64,000 bases of DNA from assembly GCF_016650695.1 (NCBI RefSeq), contig NZ_JAEKFH010000006.1:1-64000 (forward strand). The letters are read 5' to 3'. The DNA is from Pseudomonas sp. TH41 (lineage in GTDB: Bacteria > Pseudomonadota > Gammaproteobacteria > Pseudomonadales > Pseudomonadaceae). The notes below the pieces were generated by a model. It ran no database searches, had not been told where the DNA came from, and worked only from the letters and a program-made list of their open reading frames with translations. The position numbers and the translations under genes are program-made. Positions 41,468 through 50,121 of the stretch are shown piece by piece (position 1 is the stretch's first letter; each line of letters opens with the position of its first letter).

Positions 41468-43368
41468 TGGTTGTGCAGACCCTGAACGACATCGAAAGTC
41501 TCGAACGAGTCCCCTTGTCGGAGCGTGGCCTGGCTTCCAGCACTTATGAAGCGCTGCGACAGGCGGCCGAGCGCACCCCCCAGGCACCGGCGCTAAGCTT
41601 CTTCGCCGATGCCGCCGATTTCAAGCGCACCCACGAGTGGAACTACTCCCAGCTTTTTGCGGATATCACCCGCGCGGCAAACGCCTTCCACGACCTGGGC
41701 ATCAAACCGGGTGAGGTGCTTGCCTTCATCCTGCCCAACCTGCCGGAAACCCACTTCACCATATGGGGCGGGGAGGCGGCGGGCATCGTCATGGCGATCA
41801 ATCCTCTGCTCGAGGCCAAGCAGATGGCAGGTTTGCTGAATGCCGCGAAGGCATCCGTGGTGGTAACGCTTGCGCCGACTGCGGGCAGTGATCTGTGGCC
41901 CAAACTGGCTTCGCAGCTGGATCAGTTACCCGGGATCAGGTCAGTCGTTTGGGTCAGCATGGAGCCCTATGTCGACGAACCAGTGCGTGGGGCCCTGAAA
42001 GCCGTGGCAGTGAAGGAACGAGACTTACACCGCGGTATCGCGATCCACGATTGGCAATCGCTGATGAATACTCAGCCGCACACACACCTGAAAAGCGGTC
42101 GGCAAATCCGCCAGGATGAGTGCTCCTCTTATATCTGTACTGGCGGCACCACCGGACTCCCCAAGATCGCCGCGCGTACCCATGGCTCTGAAGTATTCAA
42201 TGCATGGGCCATCGCCTCTCACATGCAGCCACGCAGTGGCGTCCAGGTTATGTTTTGTGGCCTGCCGCTATTTCATGTCAATGGACAACTGGTGACTGGA
42301 CTGATGCCTTGGACTCAAGGCGACCATGTAATCCTCGGGACACCTCAAGGGTATCGTGGCGAGGGGGTGATCCCACGATTCTGGGAGATGGTCGAGCACT
42401 TCGGTATCAACCTCTTTTCCGGCGTGCCAACTGTCTATGCTGCACTTCTGCAAAATGAATGGCAGGGCCGCGACCTCTCCAGTCTTCGCTATGCAATCTG
42501 TGGCGCCGCGCCCATGCCGGCTGAGCTTTTCCGAGAGTTCGAGCGCCGGACCGGCCTAAAAATTCTTGAAGGTTACGGTCTTACTGAGGGCGCCTGCGTC
42601 TCCTCAATCAATCCGCCCCATGGCGAGCGCCGTATCGGCTCCATCGGGATACGGATCGCCTACCAGAATATGCGCGCGGTCTTGCTCAATGATTCTGGGG
42701 AGTACCTGCGCGATGCCAACGTGGATGAGATCGGCCTCATCACGATCAGTGGACCGAACCTCTTCAATGGCTATCTGGAGGAGCGTCATAACCAGGGGCT
42801 TTGGATCGATATCGACGGTCAACGCTGGCTGAATACGGGTGACTTGGGTCGCCAGGACGCACAGGGTTACTTCTGGCTGACCGGACGCAAGAAGGAGTTG
42901 ATCATTCGAGGCGGCCACAACATCGATCCCAAGCAAATCGAAGAGGCTCTGCTGGCGCATCCCGCCGTCGCCTTGGCTGCTGCAATCGGCAGCCCCGATG
43001 CTTACTCGGGCGAGGTGCCGGTCGCCTACGTTCAGCTGCGCCCCGGGCAAGCCTGCAACGCCGAAGAACTTGAGGCATTCGCTCAGCTCAACATCAGCGA
43101 GCGGGCAGCCGTTCCCAAGCGCATTGAAATCCTCGAAGCGTTGCCACTGACGGCCGTGGGCAAGATATTCAAGCCCGCCTTGCAGCAGCGGGAGATTGCC
43201 AAAGTAGTCCAGCAGGAAGTGGGGCGACTGGGGCTTTCGGGTATTGCTGTTGAGGTCGTGCAGGACAATCGCCGTGGGCATGTCGCCTGCATCAAGGCCG
43301 GAGCTGACCAAGAAATCCTGGCGCCGCTCTTGGGGCGCTATAGCTTTCCAATCGAGTGGCTTAATTGA
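41467..43368 (+). CDS. AMP-dependent acyl-CoA synthetase/ligase
   Basis: 633-residue ANL-superfamily adenylate-forming enzyme. The ATP-binding P-loop is YICTGGTTGLPKIAARTHGS near residue 225; other core motifs are GYGLTEG, LNTGDLGRQDAQGYFWL and GRKKELIIRGGHNIDPKQIE, with a catalytic Lys in VGKIFKPAL. It should activate a carboxylic acid to acyl-CoA, perhaps a fatty or arylalkanoic acid product of the same pathway. It overlaps the FAH stop by one nt (41465-41467), so they are co-translated. A clear terminator (43402-43430) ends the operon. Substrate is not predictable by eye. Confidence 0.88.
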   Translation: MVVQTLNDIESLERVPLSERGLASSTYEALRQAAERTPQAPALSFFADAADFKRTHEWNYSQLFADITRAANAFHDLGIKPGEVLAFILPNLPETHFTIWGGEAAGIVMAINPLLEAKQMAGLLNAAKASVVVTLAPTAGSDLWPKLASQLDQLPGIRSVVWVSMEPYVDEPVRGALKAVAVKERDLHRGIAIHDWQSLMNTQPHTHLKSGRQIRQDECSSYICTGGTTGLPKIAARTHGSEVFNAWAIASHMQPRSGVQVMFCGLPLFHVNGQLVTGLMPWTQGDHVILGTPQGYRGEGVIPRFWEMVEHFGINLFSGVPTVYAALLQNEWQGRDLSSLRYAICGAAPMPAELFREFERRTGLKILEGYGLTEGACVSSINPPHGERRIGSIGIRIAYQNMRAVLLNDSGEYLRDANVDEIGLITISGPNLFNGYLEERHNQGLWIDIDGQRWLNTGDLGRQDAQGYFWLTGRKKELIIRGGHNIDPKQIEEALLAHPAVALAAAIGSPDAYSGEVPVAYVQLRPGQACNAEELEAFAQLNISERAAVPKRIEILEALPLTAVGKIFKPALQQREIAKVVQQEVGRLGLSGIAVEVVQDNRRGHVACIKAGADQEILAPLLGRYSFPIEWLN

Positions 43369-43401
43369 GTTTCTGATTCGCATCTGTAGTACAGCAATGA
43401 T

Positions 43402-43430
43402 GCCCTGGTGCTGTTCAGCCAGGGCCTTTT
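43402..43430 (+). terminator. rho-independent terminator
   Basis: GCCCTGG (43402-43408) pairs with CCAGGGC (43419-43425) with a 10-nt loop and is followed by CTTTTA. It lies 34 nt after the acyl-CoA ligase stop and ends the VOC-FAH-ligase operon ahead of the fadL-like gene. Confidence 0.75.
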
Positions 43431-43501
43431 ACACAACTTCGATCAACTCCAACCGGCACTGAGAAGTGCACAGGACGGCGAAGCCTTGCCTGCGTGAAAT
43501 C

Positions 43502-43515
43502 AACAAAAACAATAA
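43502..43515 (+). promoter_or_regulatory. Crc/Hfq-type CA motif upstream of FadL gene
   Basis: AACAAAAACAATAA contains two AANAANAA matches (43502-43509 and 43508-43515), ending 4 nt before the GAGGTGG ribosome site (43520-43526). Consistent with translational repression by Hfq/Crc. Functional reading is inferred. Confidence 0.45.
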
Positions 43516-43529
43516 ACAAGAGGTGGAAA

Positions 43530-44849
43530 ATGAAACTGAATAGCCGTGTGATCCCGTGTCTCTCTGTTCAGCGAAAGTGTGCTGTCTGGATCAAGTTCAC
43601 CAGTGCCATGGCACTCCTCAGCGCCTCTACACTGGCAAGCGCCAATGGCATTGCCCTTAACGAACAAAGCGCCAGCAGTGCGGGGACTGCGTATGCGGGA
43701 AGGTCGTCATCCGCGCTGGACGCCAGCACCATCTTTGGAAATCCTGCAGGCTTGACCAAGTTGAAGCGTACTGAGATTTCCGGCGGCGCCGGGATCATCT
43801 CGGCGAGCGACGACATTAGTGATGCGCAGAGCAGTGTCGCAGGAACGAATAAGGGGGACTCGGTACCATTGGCGGTCGTGCCCTTCGCCTATATGTCGAC
43901 GCCGCTTGACGATCGTTTTTCGATTGGTCTGGGCGTCTATGCTCCGAGTGGTCTGATCAATGATTACGAGGGCTCTTTTCAGGGCCGCTACCATGGTTCC
44001 TATAGCACGACCAAGGAAATAACCCTGCAGCCCACCATTGCCTATCGGATCAATGATTACGTGTCCATTGGTGGCGGACCGACCATAAACCATTTCGATG
44101 CAAAGCTTCAGAATTACCTGGCCACCGGCGCCCTGAACAACGGTCAGGACACACTGGTCACCATTAAAGGCGATGACACGGCACTTGGTTACAACGTCGG
44201 CGTCTTGTTTGACTTGAGTGATGCGACTAGTTGGGGGATTAACTATCACTCGAAGGTGGACTATGAACTCAAAGGGCATACTGAGGTTAGCGGCTCCCCG
44301 AGCGTTGTACCGCTGGACGGAAAGTATGACAACAAGTTAGACCTCACGATGCCCGAATCCGTGGATACGTCCATCACCCATCATTTCAATAGTCGCTGGA
44401 CGGGATACCTGGGGACCACCTGGAAACGTTGGAGCCGGATCCAGAAGGTCGAGGCAGTCAACAGCGGTCTTTCCCCCGTGGGCCAGGCGGCTGGCCTGGG
44501 AACTGTGACCGAAGAAATGAACTGGCGCGACACTTGGTCCACCGCAGTTGGCGCATCCTATCAAGTGAACCAACAATGGCTGCTGCGCGCAGGCTACGCC
44601 TATGATCCGTCGCCCATTAGAAATGCCGATCGCAGCGTGCGCGTTCCGGTGGGGAATCGCCAAGTCGTGACCTTGGGTGGCGCTTATTCGCCGAGTTCCG
44701 ATCTGACGATAGACTTTGCTTATGGTTATCTCTGGGATTCCAAGGTTTCCGTAAATCAATCGAACAACTCCGGTCTTCAACCGGAATACAGTGCCAATTA
44801 TGAAAACAGTGCGAATGGACTTTCAGTGCAGGCAACTTATCGGTACTAA
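43530..44849 (+). CDS. FadL/TodX-family outer-membrane transporter
   Basis: 439 residues. N-terminal signal (FTSAMALLSASTLASANG) and the following NGIALNEQSASSAGTAYAGR match the FadL/OmpP1/TodX N-terminal plug with its NPA motif (FGNPAGLTK, residue about 75). The rest is a 14-strand barrel ending in an aromatic residue (ATYRY). Such proteins take up long-chain fatty acids or aromatic hydrocarbons across the outer membrane. I chose ATG 43530 for its ribosome site, GAGGTGG at 43520-43526; an upstream in-frame ATG at 43494 is less likely. It is downstream of the catabolic operon and is most likely its substrate importer. Confidence 0.88.
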   Translation: MKLNSRVIPCLSVQRKCAVWIKFTSAMALLSASTLASANGIALNEQSASSAGTAYAGRSSSALDASTIFGNPAGLTKLKRTEISGGAGIISASDDISDAQSSVAGTNKGDSVPLAVVPFAYMSTPLDDRFSIGLGVYAPSGLINDYEGSFQGRYHGSYSTTKEITLQPTIAYRINDYVSIGGGPTINHFDAKLQNYLATGALNNGQDTLVTIKGDDTALGYNVGVLFDLSDATSWGINYHSKVDYELKGHTEVSGSPSVVPLDGKYDNKLDLTMPESVDTSITHHFNSRWTGYLGTTWKRWSRIQKVEAVNSGLSPVGQAAGLGTVTEEMNWRDTWSTAVGASYQVNQQWLLRAGYAYDPSPIRNADRSVRVPVGNRQVVTLGGAYSPSSDLTIDFAYGYLWDSKVSVNQSNNSGLQPEYSANYENSANGLSVQATYRY

Positions 44850-44984
44850 TCGACACGACACCCCTTTTTGCCAATCATCACCGGCTGCTTTGGGCTGAGG
44901 CTGTGTGAAAACAATGTTGATCGATGCTTTTGGCCGACATCGCGTTGAGGGCTTTCGGCGTCGCGCTTCGCGACGCCGATCACT

Positions 44985-46340
44985 TCAAGGCGAGCCTGCT
45001 TTCAACCAGACCAAGACACAGAGTCCGCTTTTGTTCAGCTCGTCCGAGAAGCCCAATCGAACCTGTGCTCCCGTGCGATCTGCTATCGCCTTGACGATAG
45101 ATAGTCCCAACCCGGACCCTGTTTCATCGGTACCCACGCTACGGTAAAACGCATCGAACACGCGCATCTGTTCGTCTTCGCTGACACCGGGTCCCGAGTC
45201 CTTGACCTGCAGGATGATGGCCCCCTGTGCCCGCTCAACCGAAAGGTCGATTCGTCCGCCAGGGGGGGTATAACGGATGGCGTTATCCACCAGATTCTTG
45301 ACCAGGATGAACAGGTCCATTTCGTTGAGGGTGACCTGCGCGTCCTCAAGACTTTCAACGCCCATATCGATGCCTTTACGTTCGGCCAGCGGCAGTAAAT
45401 CCTCCAATACACGTCGATAGACTTCACGGATTGAAACGGTTGTCTGTGGCCGGTCCGAGTTCGATTGTGCCGCCGCCAGGGTTAACAGTTGATCAATCAG
45501 TTTTCTGCCGCGCTCTATTCCCTGGGACAACGGCAGCAGGCGCTCACGGGCGGGCACCGGCATCTCTGTGGCCGTCAGCCGCTCGGCTTGCAGGGACAGG
45601 GCAGTCATGGGCGAACGCAGTTCGTGGGCGGCGTCGGCGACGAAGCGACGCTGGTTTTCCATGGACTGCGCGACGCGTGCAAGCAAGCGGTTGATGGCCA
45701 CGACGAAAGGCCGGATCTCGGTCGGCAGGTGGTGTTCGTCGATCGGGTGCAATGCCAGTTCATCGCGTCGATCAATTTCAGCCGAGAGGGTCGCAATGGG
45801 GCGGAACAGTTTGCGCACCAGATCGCTCACCACCAGCAGCAGCACAGGAAACAGAATGAAAAATGGCAGCAGACTGCGCCAGGCGCTTTCGCGGGCCTCC
45901 TTGTCGCGTGCGCCGGTTTCCTGGGCGACGACGATGCGTTCGCCACTGGCAGTGGTTCTGACCAGCACACGAAAGTCTTCGCCAGTGACAGTCAAGGTCG
46001 ATAAGCCATCGGTCAGCGTTGTGGGGAAGGGCAGCGGTATCAGGGCGTCATCGTTACCGATCGCTTTGCTGCCGTCGGCCAGGTATTGCACGATGATCCT
46101 GGATTCTTCGTTGTCGCCAGCGACCTCTTTACCGACGGGATAGTGCAGGGTCATCTGCTGTCGATCAAACAGGACGGCCACCCGGCGCAAGGTATCGTCC
46201 TGCATTTCGTGGGCCTCATCGAACGCCGAGACGAAAGCAAAAATCCCGGCCACCACTGCAACGATCAGGATGACTAGCGACAGCGTGACGGACAGCCGTA
46301 ATTGCACCGAGTCCCTCAAACGCTTTTTGAAACCATCCAT
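44985..46340 (-). CDS. sensor histidine kinase of a two-component system
   Basis: 451-residue membrane kinase of the QseC/PmrB type. An N-terminal helix (LSVTLSLVILIVAVVAGIFAF) and a second helix near residue 165 bound a periplasmic sensor domain (about residues 37-160). The H-box is FVADAAHELRSPMTAL, the N-box LVDNAIRYTPPGG, the G1 box DSGPGVSEDEQ and the G2 box GSGLGLSIV. It should phosphorylate the response regulator encoded just upstream (46316-46981), whose gene it overlaps by 25 nt. The signal is not apparent. The two 3' genes (lipoprotein and COG4705-like protein) lie upstream on the same strand. Confidence 0.92.
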   Translation of the reverse strand: MDGFKKRLRDSVQLRLSVTLSLVILIVAVVAGIFAFVSAFDEAHEMQDDTLRRVAVLFDRQQMTLHYPVGKEVAGDNEESRIIVQYLADGSKAIGNDDALIPLPFPTTLTDGLSTLTVTGEDFRVLVRTTASGERIVVAQETGARDKEARESAWRSLLPFFILFPVLLLVVSDLVRKLFRPIATLSAEIDRRDELALHPIDEHHLPTEIRPFVVAINRLLARVAQSMENQRRFVADAAHELRSPMTALSLQAERLTATEMPVPARERLLPLSQGIERGRKLIDQLLTLAAAQSNSDRPQTTVSIREVYRRVLEDLLPLAERKGIDMGVESLEDAQVTLNEMDLFILVKNLVDNAIRYTPPGGRIDLSVERAQGAIILQVKDSGPGVSEDEQMRVFDAFYRSVGTDETGSGLGLSIVKAIADRTGAQVRLGFSDELNKSGLCVLVWLKAGSP

Positions 46341-46981
46341 CCCATACCCCTGACGTTCTTGATGACATGGTTGCCTAACTTGCGCCGTAGGGCGTGAATC
46401 AGAAACTCCACCGCATTGCTTTCCACTTCATTGCCCCAACCGTAGATACGATCTTCGAGATCACTGCGCGAGAGAATGGCCCCCGGCCGAATCAACAGCG
46501 CCTGCAACAGGGCGAACTCGCGACTGGACAATTGGACGTCGCGATATCCAGCGGTGGTGGCTTGTTTGTATATCAGGTCCAGCGACACCACGCCGTTGTC
46601 CAGCACGGACAGGGCGCTGCCACCTTTGCGGCGTAGCACGGCGCGCATACGGGCCAGCAGCTCCGCCATGTTGAAGGGTTTGAGCAAGTAGTCGTCGGCG
46701 CCGCCGTCGAGGCCGCGCAGGCGATCATCGAGGTTGTCTCGTGCGGTGATGATCAGCAAGGGCACCGGGTTGTTGCGGCCGCGAATATTGTCGAGTACAT
46801 CCAGCCCGTCCTTCCCGGGCAAACCGAGATCCAACAGCACCAAATCATAGTGTTGGGTTTCCAGCGTCGCGAGAGCGGTGAGACCGTTTTTTACCCAGTC
46901 AGTGGCGTAGCTCGCATCGTTCAGGGCGCCCTGGATGGCATCGCCAATCATCGGGTCGTCTTCGACTAACAATATCCGCAT
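46316..46981 (-). CDS. OmpR-family response regulator
   Basis: 221 residues. Receiver domain 1-120: VEDDPMIGDAIQ (acidic pocket), LVLLDLGLPGKDG (phospho-Asp), LLIITARD, and the conserved Lys in LLKPF. The C-terminal winged helix (residues about 125-220) ends VRGMGWMVSKS. I placed the start at ATG 46981 (MRILLVEDD); an in-frame start at 47005 is less likely. Its gene overlaps the histidine-kinase gene by 25 nt, so translation is coupled. The likely targets are the genes just upstream (lipoprotein and COG4705-like), as in similar pairs. Confidence 0.92.
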   Translation of the reverse strand: MRILLVEDDPMIGDAIQGALNDASYATDWVKNGLTALATLETQHYDLVLLDLGLPGKDGLDVLDNIRGRNNPVPLLIITARDNLDDRLRGLDGGADDYLLKPFNMAELLARMRAVLRRKGGSALSVLDNGVVSLDLIYKQATTAGYRDVQLSSREFALLQALLIRPGAILSRSDLEDRIYGWGNEVESNAVEFLIHALRRKLGNHVIKNVRGMGWMVSKSV

Positions 46982-47080
46982 TTCCCGCTCCCAAAAAAAG
47001 CGCAACCGGCATGACCGTCGCGCCTGTATTGAAGCACCTGTGCAAGCGTTTGTCCGCCGTGGATCAGCGCTGCTCGGGGA

Positions 47081-47518
47081 TCATGCGTTGCCCTTCATTG
47101 AATCGAAGGCCTTCAACAACTCACTCATCATGGCCTTGCAGTCGTTCTGTTGCGGGTTACTGGCGCGCAGGGCATCGAGTGCGCGGTCAATCGCCTTGTC
47201 CACCACATGCCAGTCGCTGGCGGCGCGTGGTTTGATGCCGGCTTCGGCGGAGTCCCAGGCGGTCTCCAGATCCTTGATGCGGGTTTTCGCGCCAGGCAGA
47301 TCATTTTTGTCGACCAGGACGGCAACGTCGGCGGCAATGGTGCGGAACTCGGACAGGTCTCCCAGTTTTGAACCCGACTGGGTTTGAGTGCTCACCGAAC
47401 CTGAGGTGGCACCTGCATTGGGCTTGTCGGCAGGTTTCGAACAGCCGGCGGCGACGCTAAGCAAAAAAATGGACGAGACGATGGCGACGTGACGAATGAT
47501 GTTTTGAATCTGGCGCAT
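47081..47518 (-). CDS. small lipoprotein, function unknown
   Basis: 145 residues. MRQIQNIIRHVAIVSSIFLL then SVAAGC is a lipoprotein signal with Cys at about residue 26. The mature part is short, hydrophilic, mostly helical. No domain was recognised. The start at 47518 is where the signal begins; an in-frame ATG at 47653 would give a non-secreted leader. It lies between the COG4705-like gene (28 nt upstream) and the two-component genes, all on the minus strand, and may be regulated by or report to that system. Confidence 0.72.
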   Translation of the reverse strand: MRQIQNIIRHVAIVSSIFLLSVAAGCSKPADKPNAGATSGSVSTQTQSGSKLGDLSEFRTIAADVAVLVDKNDLPGAKTRIKDLETAWDSAEAGIKPRAASDWHVVDKAIDRALDALRASNPQQNDCKAMMSELLKAFDSMKGNA

Positions 47519-47546
47519 GACGATTCCTTGAATGGCTTTTGAGCGT

Positions 47547-48311
47547 TTACTGAGTGACTGTTTTGCGATTGCCGACGCTGATTTGCGCGACCGCAACCAG
47601 CAGGACAATGACGCACAGGAAGATGGCACTGGTCCAGGCGGCGCCCATTCCAAGGCCCCCGTAGGTTTTGGCCTGGGTCAGCAAGTCGCCGAGGGAGGCG
47701 CCGAACGGACGCGTCAGGATGTAGGCGATCCAGAACGTCAGCACCATGTTGCAGCCCATGCGCCAGGCCACCAGGGTGGCAGCGATCAACGCACCGAAAA
47801 TCACCGCACCGAGGGTGAAGCCAAGGCCCAGGGCTTCGGTCGCCAGGTCACCGGCCGCGGTGCCAAGGGCAAAGGTGCAGAGCACGGTGGCCCAATAGAA
47901 CCACTCCCGCCGCGGTGTGACAATTTCGCGGATCGACACGTTGTGTTCCACCCGGTACCAGACCACAAAGTTGATGGCGAGCAGGGCGGAAAAAACGGCG
48001 GTGCTGGTGTACAGGCTGACGTCCAGCATGTCAGTGAGAATGTCGGTGATTTGTGTCCCGACGATGCTCACCAGTACGACGGTCAGCCAGTAGATCCAGG
48101 GCGTGTAGGCTTTAGTGCGCAGTTGGCAGAACAGTGCGATTGCCAGCAACGTCGCCATGCCGATGCTGGTCCAGCCAGCGCCGAAGCCGACATCGACGGC
48201 CAGAAAGTCAGCGCCGGTTTCACCCACGGTCGTGGACAAAATCTTGATTACCCAGAATGACAGCGTCACTTCAGGTACTTTGTTTAGCCAGCCGGCTATT
48301 GCGGGTTTCAT
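47547..48311 (-). CDS. COG4705-type integral membrane protein
   Basis: 254-residue membrane protein with about seven hydrophobic helices. It contains repeated GxGxG/TE motifs such as TTVGETGADFLAVDVGFG near the N-terminus and GTAAGDLATEALGLGFTLG in the second half, giving an internal duplication typical of the COG4705 family. The function of the family is not known; a transporter is likely. I used ATG 48311 (MKPAIAGWLNKV); an in-frame start at 48419 is not credible. It heads the minus-strand group leading to the lipoprotein and two-component genes. Confidence 0.82.
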   Translation of the reverse strand: MKPAIAGWLNKVPEVTLSFWVIKILSTTVGETGADFLAVDVGFGAGWTSIGMATLLAIALFCQLRTKAYTPWIYWLTVVLVSIVGTQITDILTDMLDVSLYTSTAVFSALLAINFVVWYRVEHNVSIREIVTPRREWFYWATVLCTFALGTAAGDLATEALGLGFTLGAVIFGALIAATLVAWRMGCNMVLTFWIAYILTRPFGASLGDLLTQAKTYGGLGMGAAWTSAIFLCVIVLLVAVAQISVGNRKTVTQ

Positions 48312-48460
48312 AGGCGGATAGCCTCTCCTGAGCAGCGCCGAATGTGCGCAGCGGAGAAGGTACGTAACGAAACTTAGCTGGGCCTGAGGAAAGGTTGTTT
48401 TCCTTCGGCCAGGCCGCATTCGGCCAGGTGGTTCACCTTGCCCGAACCCATTGACTGAAC

Positions 48461-49132
48461 TTATCCCCGCTGTTCGGCTACCAACAGCAACGACTGCGGC
48501 TCAGAACTTTGCGGGTGCTGCGGCTCCTGCAGGCTGGCCAGCCGAAAACCGGCCATGTCCAGCGCATTGAGCCAACTGGACAAGGTGCGGAAGTACCATG
48601 GCATGGGCTGCCACGGCCCCTTGAACCCCGCGAAGGTCTCTTCCCGCCAGCCATCCTGATAATCTCCCGCCGCCACGGTCCACGGATGCAACGTCTGGAT
48701 CACCAGCGCGCCGCCAGGGGCGAGCAGGGCGTTCATGGCGGCTAGCAGAGGGATGATGTCCTGGTGCAGCAGGGCGAAGTTGGCGCAGATCAGATCGTAG
48801 CCGCTGCCGATGTCCACCTTCGCCTCCGTCAACGCTTCATAACTCGCCAAATGCACCTGCGAAGAGCCCCCAGCCCGCGCTGCCTCGACCAGCGTCGCAT
48901 CGCCATCCACACCGACTGCCGTGATGGCCCGTTGAGCCAGCGCACGCAACAACCAGCCCTCGCCACAGCCCAGGTCAAGCACGCGTTCGGGCTGGCGGCC
49001 CAGCACCGCCAGCAGGATCGCCTGGTCGGTGACGTTGAGGCGGCTTTCAATGGCGCCGGTGCGAATGGCCTCGATCCAGGAGTGGGCGTTGTGGTGCCAG
49101 CTTTGGAGGAGGGTGGTTTCAGGGGTGGGCAT
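48461..49132 (-). CDS. class I SAM-dependent methyltransferase
   Basis: 223 residues. The SAM-binding motif I is VLDLGCGEGWLLRAL (residues about 50-64), with the acidic motif II GVDGDATLVEAAR after it and ICANFALLHQ as motif IV. It is a soluble methyltransferase with no substrate clue. The likely start is ATG 49132 (MPTPETTLL); an in-frame upstream ATG at 49213 would overlap the wrbA stop. It lies 77 nt after the wrbA stop (49210) on the same strand and may be co-transcribed. Confidence 0.85.
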   Translation of the reverse strand: MPTPETTLLQSWHHNAHSWIEAIRTGAIESRLNVTDQAILLAVLGRQPERVLDLGCGEGWLLRALAQRAITAVGVDGDATLVEAARAGGSSQVHLASYEALTEAKVDIGSGYDLICANFALLHQDIIPLLAAMNALLAPGGALVIQTLHPWTVAAGDYQDGWREETFAGFKGPWQPMPWYFRTLSSWLNALDMAGFRLASLQEPQHPQSSEPQSLLLVAEQRG

Positions 49133-49209
49133 TTTGGTGTCCGGGGTGGTGGATGGAAGCGATACCTGCAAATTCAGACTACGTGAACAGCTCGTACTAC
49201 GTGATTGCG

Positions 49210-49812
49210 TCAACCGGCGAGCTTGGTTGCAAGTTCAGCGACGTGTTTACCCTGGAAGCGCGCAACGTCCAGTTCATTTTGCGATGGTTGGCGTTTCCCG
49301 TCGGCCCCGGCCAGAGTGGTCGCACCATAGGGCGTACCGCCCGTTATTTCGCTCATGTTGCTCAGCCCTGCGCAGGTGTAAGGCACACCCACGATGACCA
49401 TGCCCTGATGCAGCAGTGTGCTGTGGAACGAGGTAATGGTGGTTTCCTGACCACCGTGCTGAGTGCCTGTCGAAGCGAAGACGCTGCCGATCTTGCCGAC
49501 CAGCGCTCCGCTGGCCCATAGCCCTCCGGTCTGATCGAGAAAGGTGCGCATCTGGCCGGCCATATTGCCAAAGCGGGTCGGCGTGCCAAAGATGATCGCG
49601 TCGTAATCGGCCAACTCGGCAGGTGTCGCCACTGGCGCCTGCTGGTCGAGCTTGACGCCGATGGTGGCGGCCTGCGCAGCCGGAATGGTCTCGGCGACAC
49701 GCTTGAGCGTTACTTGGGCGCCAGGCACGGCGCGTGCACCCTCGGCTACAGCGTTGGCCATGGTTTCGATGTGGCCGTACATTGAGTAATAGAGAACCAG
49801 TACTTTTGCCAT
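49210..49812 (-). CDS. wrbA: NAD(P)H:quinone oxidoreductase, WrbA type
   Basis: 200-residue flavodoxin-fold protein of the WrbA (type IV NQO) family. The FMN loop is LYYSMYGHIETMANAVAEGA, and GTPTRFGNMAGQMRTFLDQT is the second FMN-binding stretch. The C-terminus ITGGTPYGATTLAGADG is the WrbA signature. It reduces quinones by two electrons, avoiding radical formation. It is expressed with stress functions; a universal stress gene lies about 310 bp upstream on the same strand. Confidence 0.93.
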   Translation of the reverse strand: MAKVLVLYYSMYGHIETMANAVAEGARAVPGAQVTLKRVAETIPAAQAATIGVKLDQQAPVATPAELADYDAIIFGTPTRFGNMAGQMRTFLDQTGGLWASGALVGKIGSVFASTGTQHGGQETTITSFHSTLLHQGMVIVGVPYTCAGLSNMSEITGGTPYGATTLAGADGKRQPSQNELDVARFQGKHVAELATKLAG

Positions 49813-50121
49813 GATTGCTTCCTCGATTTTTTGTTCATAACCCGCCGTGTGTTTTTATTGTCAGGAATACGCTAGCTCGATCTGAACACCTGTGCCGGCA
49901 TTGAACGCGAGCGATCACCCCAAAGGACGTTTACGGCAGACGGGTACACACTCTTATAGCCACCCTAAAAGTAGTTGTGACCTTAGCCACTTGCATCCTT
50001 GCGCCCCAAAATATTGACCAGCGGCCCGATTCTGGATACGAGGGAAAGGCAGCTGCCCTGGCAGCGTCCGCGTTCACCGCATTCTCCAGTGGCGACAATT
50101 CGCGGAACACTGATATTTCTA
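49813..50121. other. intergenic, no gene recognised
   Basis: 309 bp between the wrbA start and the universal stress protein stop. It should carry the wrbA promoter. A short plus-strand frame here (49977-50228) runs into the stress gene antisense and shows no protein features. Confidence 0.4.

Noticed and set aside
34624..44849. Treating the catabolic island as a mobile element
   Set aside because: No integrase, transposase, tRNA or direct repeats found; codon use is like its neighbours.
44901..44978. GAGGCTGTGTGAAAAC and a GGCGTCGCG hairpin, resembling an IS end
   Set aside because: Only one end seen, no partner repeat, transposase fragment or target duplication.
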